In this document: positions 34,130 to 42,703 of the stretch, in pieces
How positions within the stretch are numbered: the first letter of the stretch is position 1
Layout: each line of letters begins with the position of its first letter
DNA from: UBA8752 sp002172485
Lineage (GTDB): Bacteria > Bacteroidota > Bacteroidia > Flavobacteriales_D > Sanyastnellaceae
Reading direction: 5' to 3'
Assembly: GCA_042089915.1 (NCBI GenBank)
Contig: JBELJZ010000010.1
Span: forward strand, 21,699-85,698
Length of the DNA: 64,000 nt
The notes under the pieces: generated by a model
The model's database searches: none
What the model was told of the DNA's origin: nothing
The model's input: only the letters and a program-made list of their open reading frames with translations
Translations under genes and position numbers: made by a program

Positions 34130-35503
34130 ATGTTGCTGCTGAATTCACTCCGATTGACGTTCTCCATGCTGGCGATGTTTCCGCTGCTGGCTTGGGCGCA
34201 ACCTGACTTGGCCCGTTGGTCCATGATGGTCGGGGAATTCGAGGCGCATGGATGGGTTGCGGAACTGGAAGCGCTGGAGCCCGGTTGTGTCTTGGCCCGT
34301 GCGTCCCCCCAACTCCGCGTTCAAGATTGGCCTGCGCGCAGCCCCTGGGCGGAACAACTGGTGGCTGAACTCGACGCATTGCCCGAGTCCGAGCACCACG
34401 CGGACCGTGCCTTGCAGCGTCTGCTCGCTCAGGACATGCGGCTCTTCCGATTGGCCGAAGCCCATGCCGATCGCTCCCGGCCGGATATGGAATCCACCCT
34501 TGCCGCAGCGGGCCTTCCCGAAGAATGGGCCATCCTCCCCATCACGCTCACCGGCTGGGATGTGGGATACTACGGCCCTGGACGGCGCGCAGGAGCTTGG
34601 GCCTTGGATCTGCCCACGGCGTTGTCGCTTGGACTCGAAGTCAGGCGGGGCTGGGATGAGCGCCACATTCCCGAGCGGATGAACCCCGCCATGGCCCGCC
34701 GGATTGCCCAAGCCATGGAACGGTTCCCGGAATCTCCCATGCGCCAGGTCCTCGACGTGGTCCAGGGTCCGCAAGCCGCGCGCAGATTGAACCCCGAATT
34801 GCTGGAAGCGGACCTGTTGGGATGGCTGCACCTCCTCCGGGTGTGGCTCCAAGTGGACCGGAACTTCCAGCGCGACCGCCTCCCCGCGCTCTGGGCCTTG
34901 CGGGAAAAACAATGGACCGTGTCAGAATGCCCGGGTGCGTCGACCCCCAGCCATTTCAGTGCCCTCGGAGATCTGGATCTCAACAGCCGCATGGTGCGAC
35001 AGGAAAACCCGTGGTTCACGACGGATTCCATTGGGTGGACCTCCACCCGGCCCGGCCTGCGCATGCCGGCCACGACGTGGTCGAGTATCGATACAGAGGA
35101 TTGGGCATCCTGGTGCGCATGGAAGCCGTCTCCCGACCGACCCAGTCCGGCCGTGACGCATGTGGTTCAACCCGGCGAGGTACTCGGTACAATCGCCCGC
35201 CGGTACGGGGTCCGCATCGACGAAATCCGACAGTGGAATGGATTGCAGGGCGACCTCATTCGCGCCGGACAACCCCTCACCCTGCTTCTGTCCGGTGCCG
35301 GTTCTCCACCTGCCCCCACACCGGTCGCTGAACCCAACACTTGGTCGGGCGCGTTCCGTTGGCACACGGTTCAGGCTGGCGAGTCTTTCTGGTCCATCGC
35401 TTCCCAATATCCAGGGGTGAGCATGGCCGACATCCTCAGCGCCAACGACGTGGCACCGGACGGACTTCGGCCGGACATGCGCATTCGAATTCCCCAACCG
35501 TGA
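34130..35503 (+). CDS. Secreted LysM protein with a degenerate lytic-transglycosylase-like domain
   Basis: 457 aa, signal peptide ending near 'LLAWAQ'. Residues about 128-215 resemble the MltD-type SLT fold: 'GLPEEWAILPITLTGWD', 'GRRAGAWALDLPTALSLGL', 'WDERHIPERMNPAMARRIA'. The position of the catalytic glutamate (LPxxE in active enzymes) is Leu140, and the later AYNAG-type motif is also lost, so it is probably inactive. Two LysM domains follow (about 343-388 'HVVQPGEVLGTIARRYGV', and 410-457 'HTVQAGESFWSIASQYPG'), giving peptidoglycan binding. Its TGA overlaps the next gene's GTG start (GTGA), making it the first gene of an envelope-modification cluster. ATG 34166 is a possible shorter start. 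Confidence 0.82.
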   Translation: MLLLNSLRLTFSMLAMFPLLAWAQPDLARWSMMVGEFEAHGWVAELEALEPGCVLARASPQLRVQDWPARSPWAEQLVAELDALPESEHHADRALQRLLAQDMRLFRLAEAHADRSRPDMESTLAAAGLPEEWAILPITLTGWDVGYYGPGRRAGAWALDLPTALSLGLEVRRGWDERHIPERMNPAMARRIAQAMERFPESPMRQVLDVVQGPQAARRLNPELLEADLLGWLHLLRVWLQVDRNFQRDRLPALWALREKQWTVSECPGASTPSHFSALGDLDLNSRMVRQENPWFTTDSIGWTSTRPGLRMPATTWSSIDTEDWASWCAWKPSPDRPSPAVTHVVQPGEVLGTIARRYGVRIDEIRQWNGLQGDLIRAGQPLTLLLSGAGSPPAPTPVAEPNTWSGAFRWHTVQAGESFWSIASQYPGVSMADILSANDVAPDGLRPDMRIRIPQP

Positions 35504-37233
35504 ATGCCTCCCCTTCCCCCGATGCCCGTTGGCGGCCTGTTGTGGCACTCCTCCTCGTGGGGGTGGTCATCGCAGGGCTCACCAGGTGGTGTCCTCCAGA
35601 TGGATGGACAGTGGGCGACAGCACCCTTCTGCTCCAGCTGCCAGAGGGGTGGTCCAATGGGCTCAACAGCTCCTCCAAGACCCCTGTGATTCCCCGGTGG
35701 AAACCGGAAGACGTGGAAGACTTGTTGGCTGCCTACGACGCCCAACTCGCTGAAGCAGAATCCAATTCGCCTCCGGCTTCAGAGGCGCCTTCATCCGACT
35801 CCAGTGCTGCGGGGGGAGGGCCGACAGTGGATTCCATCGCCGACTTGTCGATGGAAACTGCCTTCGATTCACTTCCCGCCTCAGCCACACGCCCATTGGA
35901 CAGCGTCCAAACCGCCACAGAAGCACCTGCTGATTTGACCGCTGCCCCCGCTGCTGCGTCCCCGCAAAAAGCAGCCACTCCAACCCAGAGCGCAAGCAGC
36001 ACCAGTTGGGTTCCTGGGGCACTTCGGGTGCGCATTCCCGAGTCTCAGCCCCAGATGTTGGACCGGCTTTGGGAACGGCTGCAAGCAGGTCAAGACGTGC
36101 ACATCCTGCACTACGGAGACAGTCAAATCGAGGGCGACCGCATCTCCGGCACCCTCCGGGCGCGCTGGCAAGAACGGTGGGGCGGATTCGGCCCCGGCAT
36201 CCAACCCCCGATCCCGTTGGTCCAAAGCTTTTCCCTCCGCCAATCGAATCGCGGGTCGTGGACGCGGCACACCCGCTTTGGACGAAGGGACACCACGGAT
36301 CAGGACGAGAACTACGGCCTGCTCGCGAGCTACGCGGATGCGGAACAAGGCGACCCCAACGCCTCCCTCTGTCTCAGTGTCGGCCGCGAGCCGCGCAGCC
36401 CGAAAGGATTTGGCATGTGGACGGCGTTGGAGCTCTGGCACGACACGGTGCACAGCCCTTGCATCCTTCAGCTGAATGGCACTGCGGTGGACACCTTGCG
36501 GCCAGGCGATCCTTCCGGCGTGCTGACATGGCCAGGGTCTGCCATGATGCCGGGAGACCCCGACATGGAGCTCTGCTTTTCAGCAGTCCCGCCCAGGCTG
36601 TTTGCCCTCCACCCGGTGGGCGGTGGCGTGCAATGGCACGGCGTGGCCATGCGCGGCTCTTCCGGCACCCTCTTTCGCAAACTGAACCGCCGCGTGTATG
36701 CCGACCAACTGGAGCGGCTGTCTCCCGATCTGGTGGTCCTGCAATTCGGGGGAAACAGCGTCCCCTACTGTCGGGACACCACCGCAGCCCAGCGTTATGC
36801 CGGCTGGATGAAGCGTCAAATCCAACTTTTCCAGGCCCTTCAACCCGAAGCCGCCATCCTGGTGATCGGCCCTTCAGACATGGCCGAGAAGACAGGAGTC
36901 CATTGGACGTCCTACCCCATGCTCTCTCCCATACGGGATGCCCTTCTCGAGGCCAGCCTCGATGCTGGCGCTGCATATTGGGACCTCCTCGAAGTCATGG
37001 GCGGTCTGGGGAGCATGCCGGCGTGGGTGGCTGCACAGCCGCCCTTGGCAGGCCCGGACCACGTGCATTTCACCCCACGCGGTGCGCGGAAGGTGGGCGA
37101 ATTGCTGGACCGTTCCCTGTGGGCTGAATTCCGGCGCTGGGAAGAGGGGGGCGCTTCTTCCCCGATGAACGCCATGCAGCCCAAGTCGGCCGGCAACATT
37201 TCCATTCCATCCAGCCTGCAGCATGTGCCGTGA
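35500..37233 (+). CDS. Membrane-anchored SGNH/GDSL hydrolase-like protein of the MBOAT cluster
   Basis: 577 aa from GTG 35500 (GTGA overlap with the LysM gene; no usable ATG). An N-terminal anchor ('VVALLLVGVVIAGL') is followed by an approximately 130-residue Ser/Thr/Ala/Pro-rich periplasmic linker, then an SGNH domain. Block I is 'ILHYGDSQIEGDR' with Ser208, a block III-like 'VVLQFGGNSV' supplies Gly and Asn, and the catalytic pair is Asp520/His523 ('GPDHVHFTP'). Such proteins partner MBOAT acyltransferases (AlgJ/X, PatB-like) as the periplasmic transfer or esterase component. The substrate polymer is not evident. Confidence 0.82.
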   Translation: MNASPSPDARWRPVVALLLVGVVIAGLTRWCPPDGWTVGDSTLLLQLPEGWSNGLNSSSKTPVIPRWKPEDVEDLLAAYDAQLAEAESNSPPASEAPSSDSSAAGGGPTVDSIADLSMETAFDSLPASATRPLDSVQTATEAPADLTAAPAAASPQKAATPTQSASSTSWVPGALRVRIPESQPQMLDRLWERLQAGQDVHILHYGDSQIEGDRISGTLRARWQERWGGFGPGIQPPIPLVQSFSLRQSNRGSWTRHTRFGRRDTTDQDENYGLLASYADAEQGDPNASLCLSVGREPRSPKGFGMWTALELWHDTVHSPCILQLNGTAVDTLRPGDPSGVLTWPGSAMMPGDPDMELCFSAVPPRLFALHPVGGGVQWHGVAMRGSSGTLFRKLNRRVYADQLERLSPDLVVLQFGGNSVPYCRDTTAAQRYAGWMKRQIQLFQALQPEAAILVIGPSDMAEKTGVHWTSYPMLSPIRDALLEASLDAGAAYWDLLEVMGGLGSMPAWVAAQPPLAGPDHVHFTPRGARKVGELLDRSLWAEFRRWEEGGASSPMNAMQPKSAGNISIPSSLQHVP

Positions 37234-38440
37234 TGGAATCCTCTTCCTCTGGACAGCCTGTTGTTGGCTGGCCCTTCCTTGTGCCCATGCTCAGGAAAAA
37301 GCGGCGACGGAAGCGGAAGTGGGCTGGCGCGACTCCACCCTTGTGGCCACCGATCCTTTGCGGTCTCCTGCACTCGCCATGGTAGACGATGCCCCGGAGC
37401 ATGTCCATGGCGCCGAACACATGGCCAGGTTTCTTCACCAATGGCGGGACCTGCTCGAGGGAGACTATGCTGGGAGGCTTCCCCTCAACATCCTGCACTT
37501 CGGCGGATCCCATGTCCAAGCGGGCCGCATCGGCTGGTCCTTTCGCAACGCATTGATGGCCGACCGACCCGGCATTTTGGCGACGCGGGGGGTGGTTGCC
37601 CCCCATCGCCTCGCGGGAGAGAACGGACCACCAGACACCCAATGGCACAGCCCGGCCCCCTGGACCGGCCAACGTTCGGCGCACAGACGCCACCGCGGCG
37701 ATTGGGGCGTGACCGGTTTGGAAGTCTCTTCTTCGGCGCCCGACACCGTCCAACTCTGGTGTAGCGCCCTCGACGCCTGTCCGGACAGGGTGCACATTTT
37801 GACCCGCCCCAGCGAATCCAATGAATGGCGGTTGGCTGACACCCAGGCCCCTGTTCACGGAGACACCTTGCACCTTGTCCCACCGGATTCAGGAGCAGCG
37901 CACCTGCACGGGGTCCTGTTCCAATGCGACCATGCTGACGTCCTCTACCATGACTTCGGCGGCAACGGAGCCAGTACGGCCGCCTGGCTGCGCCATCCTC
38001 ATCTGAAAGCACAGCTCCAACAGACCGCGGGAGATTTGGCCATTCTCGCTTGGGGCATCAACGATGCCCACATGTCCCCGGAGCGGTTCCGGCCTGAGCG
38101 CTTCAAAGCCCGCTACCGCCAGCTGATCGACTCGATGAGGACGGCGTCCCCGGGAATGGAGGTGCTGCTCGTCACCAACAACGACAGCCACTACCGACGC
38201 CGACACAACGCCAATGCGGAACGGGTGCGCACCGCCATGCTGGAACTGGTCGAGGAAATGGGCGTCGCCTGTTGGGACCTCTACGGCGCCCTGGGGGGAG
38301 CCCACAGCATCGACGTGCTGCGCGATGGGGGCTTCGCAGCTTCTGACCACCTGCATTTCAATCGGAACGGCTACGTGCTCATCGGAGAGCTGTTGTACGC
38401 CACCTTGACCCGAACCGCATTCAGCGTGAGCCCGCAATGA
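37223..38440 (+). CDS. Second SGNH hydrolase-like protein, periplasmic
   Basis: 405 aa; ATG 37223 lies inside the end of the previous gene (11 nt overlap). The signal peptide ends at about 'PCAHAQ'. SGNH blocks: 'NILHFGGSHVQAGRIG' (Gly95-Ser96-His97 in place of the usual Asp-Ser order), 'LAILAWGINDAH' (GxND), and 'ASDHLHFNRNGY' with Asp375/His378. The fold is clear and the catalytic triad appears complete despite the altered block I. It is co-translated with the MBOAT gene (ATGA). The two SGNH proteins are too different to be a recent duplication and may act on different steps. Confidence 0.8.
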   Translation: MCRDGILFLWTACCWLALPCAHAQEKAATEAEVGWRDSTLVATDPLRSPALAMVDDAPEHVHGAEHMARFLHQWRDLLEGDYAGRLPLNILHFGGSHVQAGRIGWSFRNALMADRPGILATRGVVAPHRLAGENGPPDTQWHSPAPWTGQRSAHRRHRGDWGVTGLEVSSSAPDTVQLWCSALDACPDRVHILTRPSESNEWRLADTQAPVHGDTLHLVPPDSGAAHLHGVLFQCDHADVLYHDFGGNGASTAAWLRHPHLKAQLQQTAGDLAILAWGINDAHMSPERFRPERFKARYRQLIDSMRTASPGMEVLLVTNNDSHYRRRHNANAERVRTAMLELVEEMGVACWDLYGALGGAHSIDVLRDGGFAASDHLHFNRNGYVLIGELLYATLTRTAFSVSPQ

Positions 38441-40146
38441 CAGACTGGATCTCCTGGTTCCGCCACGACCCTTCGGCCCCTTGGACCTTTCTGGACGGCA
38501 CGTTCTGGGTGTTTCTGCTTGTGGTCCTCGTTGTGGATGGCCTCTGGCACGGGAACCGGCAGCGCAGCATACGACATGGCTGGCTGTTGCTGGCCAGTCT
38601 GCTGTTTTACTGGAAGACCAGCGGTTGGTTCGTCTTGATCCTGCTGTTCTCCACGGTCAGCGACCACGTCATCGGCCGGCGGATTCACGTGGGGCGCACA
38701 GAGGGTGCACGGACGCGGTGGCTCGCCCTGAGCATCGCGTTGAACCTGGGGCTGCTGTTTTACTTCAAGTACACCTATTTCCTGACCGATGCCTGGAACA
38801 GCGCCACCGGTGCTGCCCTGGTCCCCCGCAACTGGCTGGCTGTGGGGAGCAATGCCGTCCTGGGCACGGGCTGGTCCGTGGACCGCATCCTCCTCCCTGT
38901 CGGCATCAGCTTTTACACCTTCCAGACCATCAGCTACACGGTGGACATTCACCGGCGGCACATCGAACCGCTTCGCCGGCTGACCGACTTCGGATTCTAC
39001 GTGTCCTTTTTTCCGCAGCTGGTGGCGGGGCCCATCGTGCGGGCCGCGGACTTCGTTCCGCAAATCCTGAATCCCCATCGGGTGGATCGCCAAACGGTGG
39101 GCCGGGCGGGATTTTGGATTCTCAATGGCCTGCTCAAAAAGGTGCTGCTCGCCGACTGGATCGCAGTCAACTTCAATGACCGCGTTTTTGCTTCACCTGA
39201 AGCCCACAGTGGATTCGAAGTGCTCATGGCCATGTACGGGTATTCCCTTCAGGTCTACGCAGACTTCAGCGGGTACACCGACATGGCCATCGGGGTCGCC
39301 TTGCTCATGGGCTACCGGCTGCCTCAGAACTTTGACAGTCCCTACAAAGCGGACAGCTGTGGCAACTTCTGGCGGCGTTGGCACCTGAGCCTCTCTGGCT
39401 GGCTCAAGGACTACCTCTACATCCCCATGGGAGGCAACCGCAACGCGTCGTGGTTCACGGCCATCAGCGGGAGTTTCCTGTTGAGTTTTGTGTTGCTGCT
39501 ATATCCTGAGCCCACCTTCATTGCGGGCCTGTTGGGAACGGTGATGGGGGTTGGATTGGCCATGGCGCGCATCCCGAAGTTCAAGGCTTGGGTGACGACC
39601 AACATCAACCTCTGGATGACCATGCTGCTGGGTGGCCTGTGGCACGGGGCCAGCTGGAATTTCGTCATCTGGGGTGGCCTCAATGGCCTGGGAATCACGG
39701 TCTACAAACTGTGGCGGAACATCAGTCCCTGGGAAATCAAGGACCGGTTCTGGAAGCGGGTGGTGGCCATCTTGATCACCTTTCACTTCATCACTTTTAC
39801 CCGGATTTGGTTCCGAACGGCCTCGCACACCACTTGGGCCAGCTTCGGTACCGACCATGACCTCGGTGCAGAATGGGATGCGGCCAATGTGGTGTTGGCC
39901 AAATTGGGAAGCCTCACCCCAGTGCAGGACATCGTTGACATCTGCAACCACTACGGCCACGTGTTTGCGATGATGGCGCTCGGCTATGCCATCCACTGGC
40001 TGCCGTCCGCTTGGAAGCAAGCCTACCGGAACGCCTTCATCCAGGCGCCGTTTGCCGTTCAGGTGGGGTGTGCGACCGCAGCGGTGGCTGTGGCCATGGC
40101 CGTGCTCGCAGCGGGCGGCACGCCCTTCATCTACTTTCAGTTCTGA
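38437..40146 (+). CDS. MBOAT-family O-acyltransferase (AlgI/DltB/PatA-like)
   Basis: Polytopic inner-membrane acyltransferase, 569 aa with about eleven to twelve hydrophobic helices. Diagnostic segments are 'LPVGISFYTFQTISYTVDI', 'FFPQLVAGPIVRA', 'QVYADFSGYTDMAIG', 'FWRRWHLSLSGWLKDYLYIP', and the catalytic His403 in 'LLGGLWHGASWNFVIWG'. Relatives move acyl groups from a cytoplasmic donor across the membrane to alginate, teichoic acid or peptidoglycan. With two SGNH proteins and a LysM protein in the same overlapping operon, the likely acceptor is peptidoglycan or a wall-associated glycan (inference). Confidence 0.93.
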   Translation: MTDWISWFRHDPSAPWTFLDGTFWVFLLVVLVVDGLWHGNRQRSIRHGWLLLASLLFYWKTSGWFVLILLFSTVSDHVIGRRIHVGRTEGARTRWLALSIALNLGLLFYFKYTYFLTDAWNSATGAALVPRNWLAVGSNAVLGTGWSVDRILLPVGISFYTFQTISYTVDIHRRHIEPLRRLTDFGFYVSFFPQLVAGPIVRAADFVPQILNPHRVDRQTVGRAGFWILNGLLKKVLLADWIAVNFNDRVFASPEAHSGFEVLMAMYGYSLQVYADFSGYTDMAIGVALLMGYRLPQNFDSPYKADSCGNFWRRWHLSLSGWLKDYLYIPMGGNRNASWFTAISGSFLLSFVLLLYPEPTFIAGLLGTVMGVGLAMARIPKFKAWVTTNINLWMTMLLGGLWHGASWNFVIWGGLNGLGITVYKLWRNISPWEIKDRFWKRVVAILITFHFITFTRIWFRTASHTTWASFGTDHDLGAEWDAANVVLAKLGSLTPVQDIVDICNHYGHVFAMMALGYAIHWLPSAWKQAYRNAFIQAPFAVQVGCATAAVAVAMAVLAAGGTPFIYFQF

Positions 40147-40361
40147 GCCTCGGAGGACACTTCGAACTGGACGCCATCGTAGGCGCTGCAATTCTTGGTG
40201 TTCCGGCTACAACCTGTGGCAAAAGCCAGCAACCACAGGCATCCCAACGTCACCACTGCGGCGCGCTGGAGCCGATCCTGTCGCCCTTTCTGATCCGGCG
40301 AAAAAGGAGGCGCTGTGCGCAAGGATGCGACGCGCACTTTGGGTCTGGAGTCGTTGTGCAT
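40137..40361 (-). CDS. Small lipoprotein
   Basis: 74 aa. The middle is a lipoprotein signal with an unusually long charged n-region before 'VVTLGCLWLLAFATGC'. The mature part is only about 23 residues ('SRNTKNCSAYDGVQF...'), resembling short Cys-containing lipoproteins seen in Bacteroidota. It overlaps the convergent MBOAT stop by 10 bp, and a TACATTCG box lies 13 nt before its ATG. A start nearer the signal peptide cannot be excluded. Confidence 0.5.
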   Translation of the reverse strand: MHNDSRPKVRVASLRTAPPFSPDQKGRQDRLQRAAVVTLGCLWLLAFATGCSRNTKNCSAYDGVQFEVSSEAQN

Positions 40362-40374
40362 GGCAGAGTAGCAA

Positions 40375-40382
40375 CGAATGTA
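40375..40382 (-). promoter_or_regulatory. Putative -7 box of the small lipoprotein gene
   Basis: TACATTCG on the minus strand, 13 nt before ATG 40361. Confidence 0.38.
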
Positions 40383-40428
40383 ATGCCCGAAATGTTGCGC
40401 GGAGCGTGTCGGGCATGAACTGCCCGTC

Positions 40429-40436
40429 TAACTTCG
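40429..40436 (+). promoter_or_regulatory. Putative -7 box of the 40441 gene
   Basis: TAACTTCG ends 4 nt before ATG 40441, the same 8-mer and spacing as before 57945. Confidence 0.5.
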
Positions 40437-40440
40437 CGTC

Positions 40441-40782
40441 ATGGCCACCTTCACCTCCGCTTCCATCGAGCAACGCCTTTTGGATTCGAGCCTTTTGCTC
40501 CTTGTGGCATACAACGCTTTGTTCCTCGCTGACATCGCCCTTCAGGACGGCCAGCCGGACCACATCGCGGTTCGGATGATGGATTTCATCGATGCCCGCC
40601 GAGGCTGGGTGACCTTGTTTGAAGCCGTGGCGGCCATGTCCTTGTTCATCGACCTCGTGGTCCGGTTCGACCAATACGAAGGCCGTTGGCGCCCCGTCCG
40701 CATTTCCGGAGTGGCCATTGCCGGCGCGGGGCTGGTCTTCAAAGCGTTCACCTTCTACCTCAACTCCTCCTATCTGGAGTGA
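40441..40782 (+). CDS. Small membrane protein, unknown function
   Basis: 113 aa with about three hydrophobic segments ('DSSLLLLVAYNALFLADIAL', 'LFEAVAAMSLFIDLVV', 'ISGVAIAGAGLVFKAFTFYL'). No family recognised. Its own promoter-like box and the absence of overlap with neighbours suggest a single-gene unit; the next gene converges on it with a 9 bp gap. Confidence 0.65.
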   Translation: MATFTSASIEQRLLDSSLLLLVAYNALFLADIALQDGQPDHIAVRMMDFIDARRGWVTLFEAVAAMSLFIDLVVRFDQYEGRWRPVRISGVAIAGAGLVFKAFTFYLNSSYLE

Positions 40783-40791
40783 GCGCCACAC

Positions 40792-41592
40792 TCAATCGTC
40801 CCACTGGTACTCGAAGTCGGCGTCTTCCAGCCGCTCGGGCCGGGCTTTGAATGCGGTGAACCGCTCGCGGGTCCAGAGGATGAATTCATACTGGGTCAAG
40901 GCCTTCAACACCGCTTCTCCCGGATCGACAAATTCCACGAACGCATCGAATTCCTCTGGCGCGAGGGACACGATGTCGTAGTCGACATACTTGCCCATCA
41001 GCTCCTTGAGCAGGTCCCTCCGGCGGTCCTCGTTTTCCAGCCTCGCCACTTCACGCTTGCTGCGCTCCATGCGGTTGAACTGCTCGTAGAGATAGGTGAT
41101 CGGACTGGTCAAGGCGTCAATGCCGCTGGTCCGCATCTCCTTCTCCTCGTAGCCGAGGGCTTGAATGTCCCGGACAATGTCTCCCAGGTCCCGCGGGGCG
41201 ATGACCTCCGCCGTGGCCACATCCACCGCGATGCGGGCCAAGTGAACGGTCCAATTCCAGGCCCCTTCCCCTGGCAGCTGCTGGGGCACGCGCCGGGTCA
41301 CCGTGCGAAACCCAATGGCGGCGAATTGCACGGTGTCGCCTGGCAGGACCTGGAGCGCAAACCGACCGCTGGCACTGCCGAATCGGCCTTCACCTGTGGA
41401 TCGATTGACGATCATGCACCCGGGCAACCCCCGTCCATCTGGACCCAGCACTTCCCCTCGAAGGCCCACTTGTATGACGGAGTCCACGGGCAACTGTGGC
41501 ATTTGCGCGAACGCCTTGGCCGGCCCGATGAAAGCCCACAGGACCAAGACCACAAACCACCATGTCCAAGAACCAGGATGCTGCGTGCGCAT
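40792..41592 (-). CDS. Secreted carboxypeptidase-regulatory-like domain protein
   Basis: 266 aa, signal peptide ending near 'AKAFAQ'. Residues about 43-120 are a CarboxypepD_reg-like beta domain: 'LRGEVLGPDGRGLPGCMIVN', 'GRFALQVLPGDTVQFAAIGF', 'TVHLARIAVDVATAEVIAPR'. This domain usually fronts TonB-dependent receptors but stands alone here with a charged helical C-terminal half ('RSKREVARLENEDRRRDLLK'). Such stand-alone proteins are common in Bacteroidota; role unknown. Confidence 0.78.
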   Translation of the reverse strand: MRTQHPGSWTWWFVVLVLWAFIGPAKAFAQMPQLPVDSVIQVGLRGEVLGPDGRGLPGCMIVNRSTGEGRFGSASGRFALQVLPGDTVQFAAIGFRTVTRRVPQQLPGEGAWNWTVHLARIAVDVATAEVIAPRDLGDIVRDIQALGYEEKEMRTSGIDALTSPITYLYEQFNRMERSKREVARLENEDRRRDLLKELMGKYVDYDIVSLAPEEFDAFVEFVDPGEAVLKALTQYEFILWTRERFTAFKARPERLEDADFEYQWDD

Positions 41593-41599
41593 GAGGGGA

Positions 41600-41607
41600 C
41601 CAAACTA
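41600..41607 (-). promoter_or_regulatory. Putative -7 box of the CarboxypepD_reg gene
   Basis: TAGTTTGG on the minus strand, 7 nt before ATG 41592. It lies only 4 bp from the opposing meaB box in a 35 bp divergent gap. Confidence 0.42.
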
Positions 41608-41611
41608 CCGC

Positions 41612-41619
41612 TAACTTCG
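41612..41619 (+). promoter_or_regulatory. Putative -7 box of meaB
   Basis: TAACTTCG ends 8 nt before ATG 41628. Confidence 0.45.
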
Positions 41620-41627
41620 GCCCCGGC

Positions 41628-42683
41628 ATGGCCAAAGACCCTCAAAATGATGCACGGAAACGTGCGATGGATCGGATCCGGGAGGCGCAAAAGACGGCGT
41701 ATTCCGATGCCGCAACCTGGGCGGATGCCATCCAGCAAGGTGACCGGGTGGCCTTGGCCAAAGCCATCAGCCTCGTGGAGAGCCACCGCCCCGACGACCG
41801 GCCCACAGCTGAAGACTTGTTGTCCAGGTTGGCGCCCCACCGCGTCCAAGCACATCGCTATGGCATCACGGGTGTCCCGGGTGTCGGCAAGAGCACCTGG
41901 ATTGAGGCGGCGGGCATGGCATTGATCCAGCGGGGCCACCGTGTGGCGGTCTTGGCGGTCGACCCCTCCAGCCAACGAACCGGCGGGAGCATGCTCGGCG
42001 ACAAAACCCGCATGGGGGACCTCGCCCAACACGCCGATGCCTTTGTTCGCCCCTCCCCTGCGGGCGCGGCTCTGGGTGGTGTTGCCCGCGCCACCCGAGA
42101 GACCTTGGTCCTTTGCGAAGCGGCTGGATTTGACCGCATTTTGATCGAAACGGTCGGAGTGGGACAAAGTGAAACGGAGGTGCGCCGCATGACCGACTTG
42201 TTCCTGCTGCTCATGCTTCCCGGCGGAGGCGATGGCGTTCAGGGAATCAAACGCGGCATCCTCGAGTGGGCCGATGTGTTGATCATGAACAAATGCGATG
42301 GACCTGCTGAGCGGATGACGGAGGCCAAAACGAGCCTGGCAGCCTACCGCGGCGCACTGGCGCTGCTTCCACCGCCCTTGCACGGCGCTCCACCCCTTTT
42401 CGGCTTGGGAAGCGGCCTGGATGTCCGCCAAGTGGAAGGGTGGCTCGACCGCATGGAAGACCGGTTGGAACAAGCCATCGAATCCGGGATGTTGGCTGCC
42501 CGCCGCGAGCACCAACGCGCGACTGCACTGGAAGCGGCGCTGGATGCTGAATTGAAGCAGCGCGCATTCGCCCACCCCGACTTCCAAGCCGCCTGGGCAC
42601 GGTTGCGAACTGAGGCACAACGCTCACAAACCCTTCCTTACGATGCGGTCCGCAGATTGCTGGACCGATTAGATTGGTCCTGA
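41628..42683 (+). CDS. meaB: Methylmalonyl-CoA mutase-associated GTPase MeaB
   Basis: G3E-family P-loop GTPase (ArgK/MeaB), 351 aa, that protects and reloads adenosylcobalamin-dependent methylmalonyl-CoA mutase. Motifs: P-loop 'GITGVPGVGKSTW', 'VAVLAVDPSSQRTGGSMLGD' and 'KTRM', Walker B region 'FDRILIETVGVGQSE', base-recognition 'MNKCDG' (NKxD). No mutase gene is within the window. Start ATG 41628 follows the promoter-like box. Confidence 0.93.
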   Translation: MAKDPQNDARKRAMDRIREAQKTAYSDAATWADAIQQGDRVALAKAISLVESHRPDDRPTAEDLLSRLAPHRVQAHRYGITGVPGVGKSTWIEAAGMALIQRGHRVAVLAVDPSSQRTGGSMLGDKTRMGDLAQHADAFVRPSPAGAALGGVARATRETLVLCEAAGFDRILIETVGVGQSETEVRRMTDLFLLLMLPGGGDGVQGIKRGILEWADVLIMNKCDGPAERMTEAKTSLAAYRGALALLPPPLHGAPPLFGLGSGLDVRQVEGWLDRMEDRLEQAIESGMLAARREHQRATALEAALDAELKQRAFAHPDFQAAWARLRTEAQRSQTLPYDAVRRLLDRLDWS

Positions 42684-42703
42684 GGCACTCAAGCCCCTTG
42701 ACC

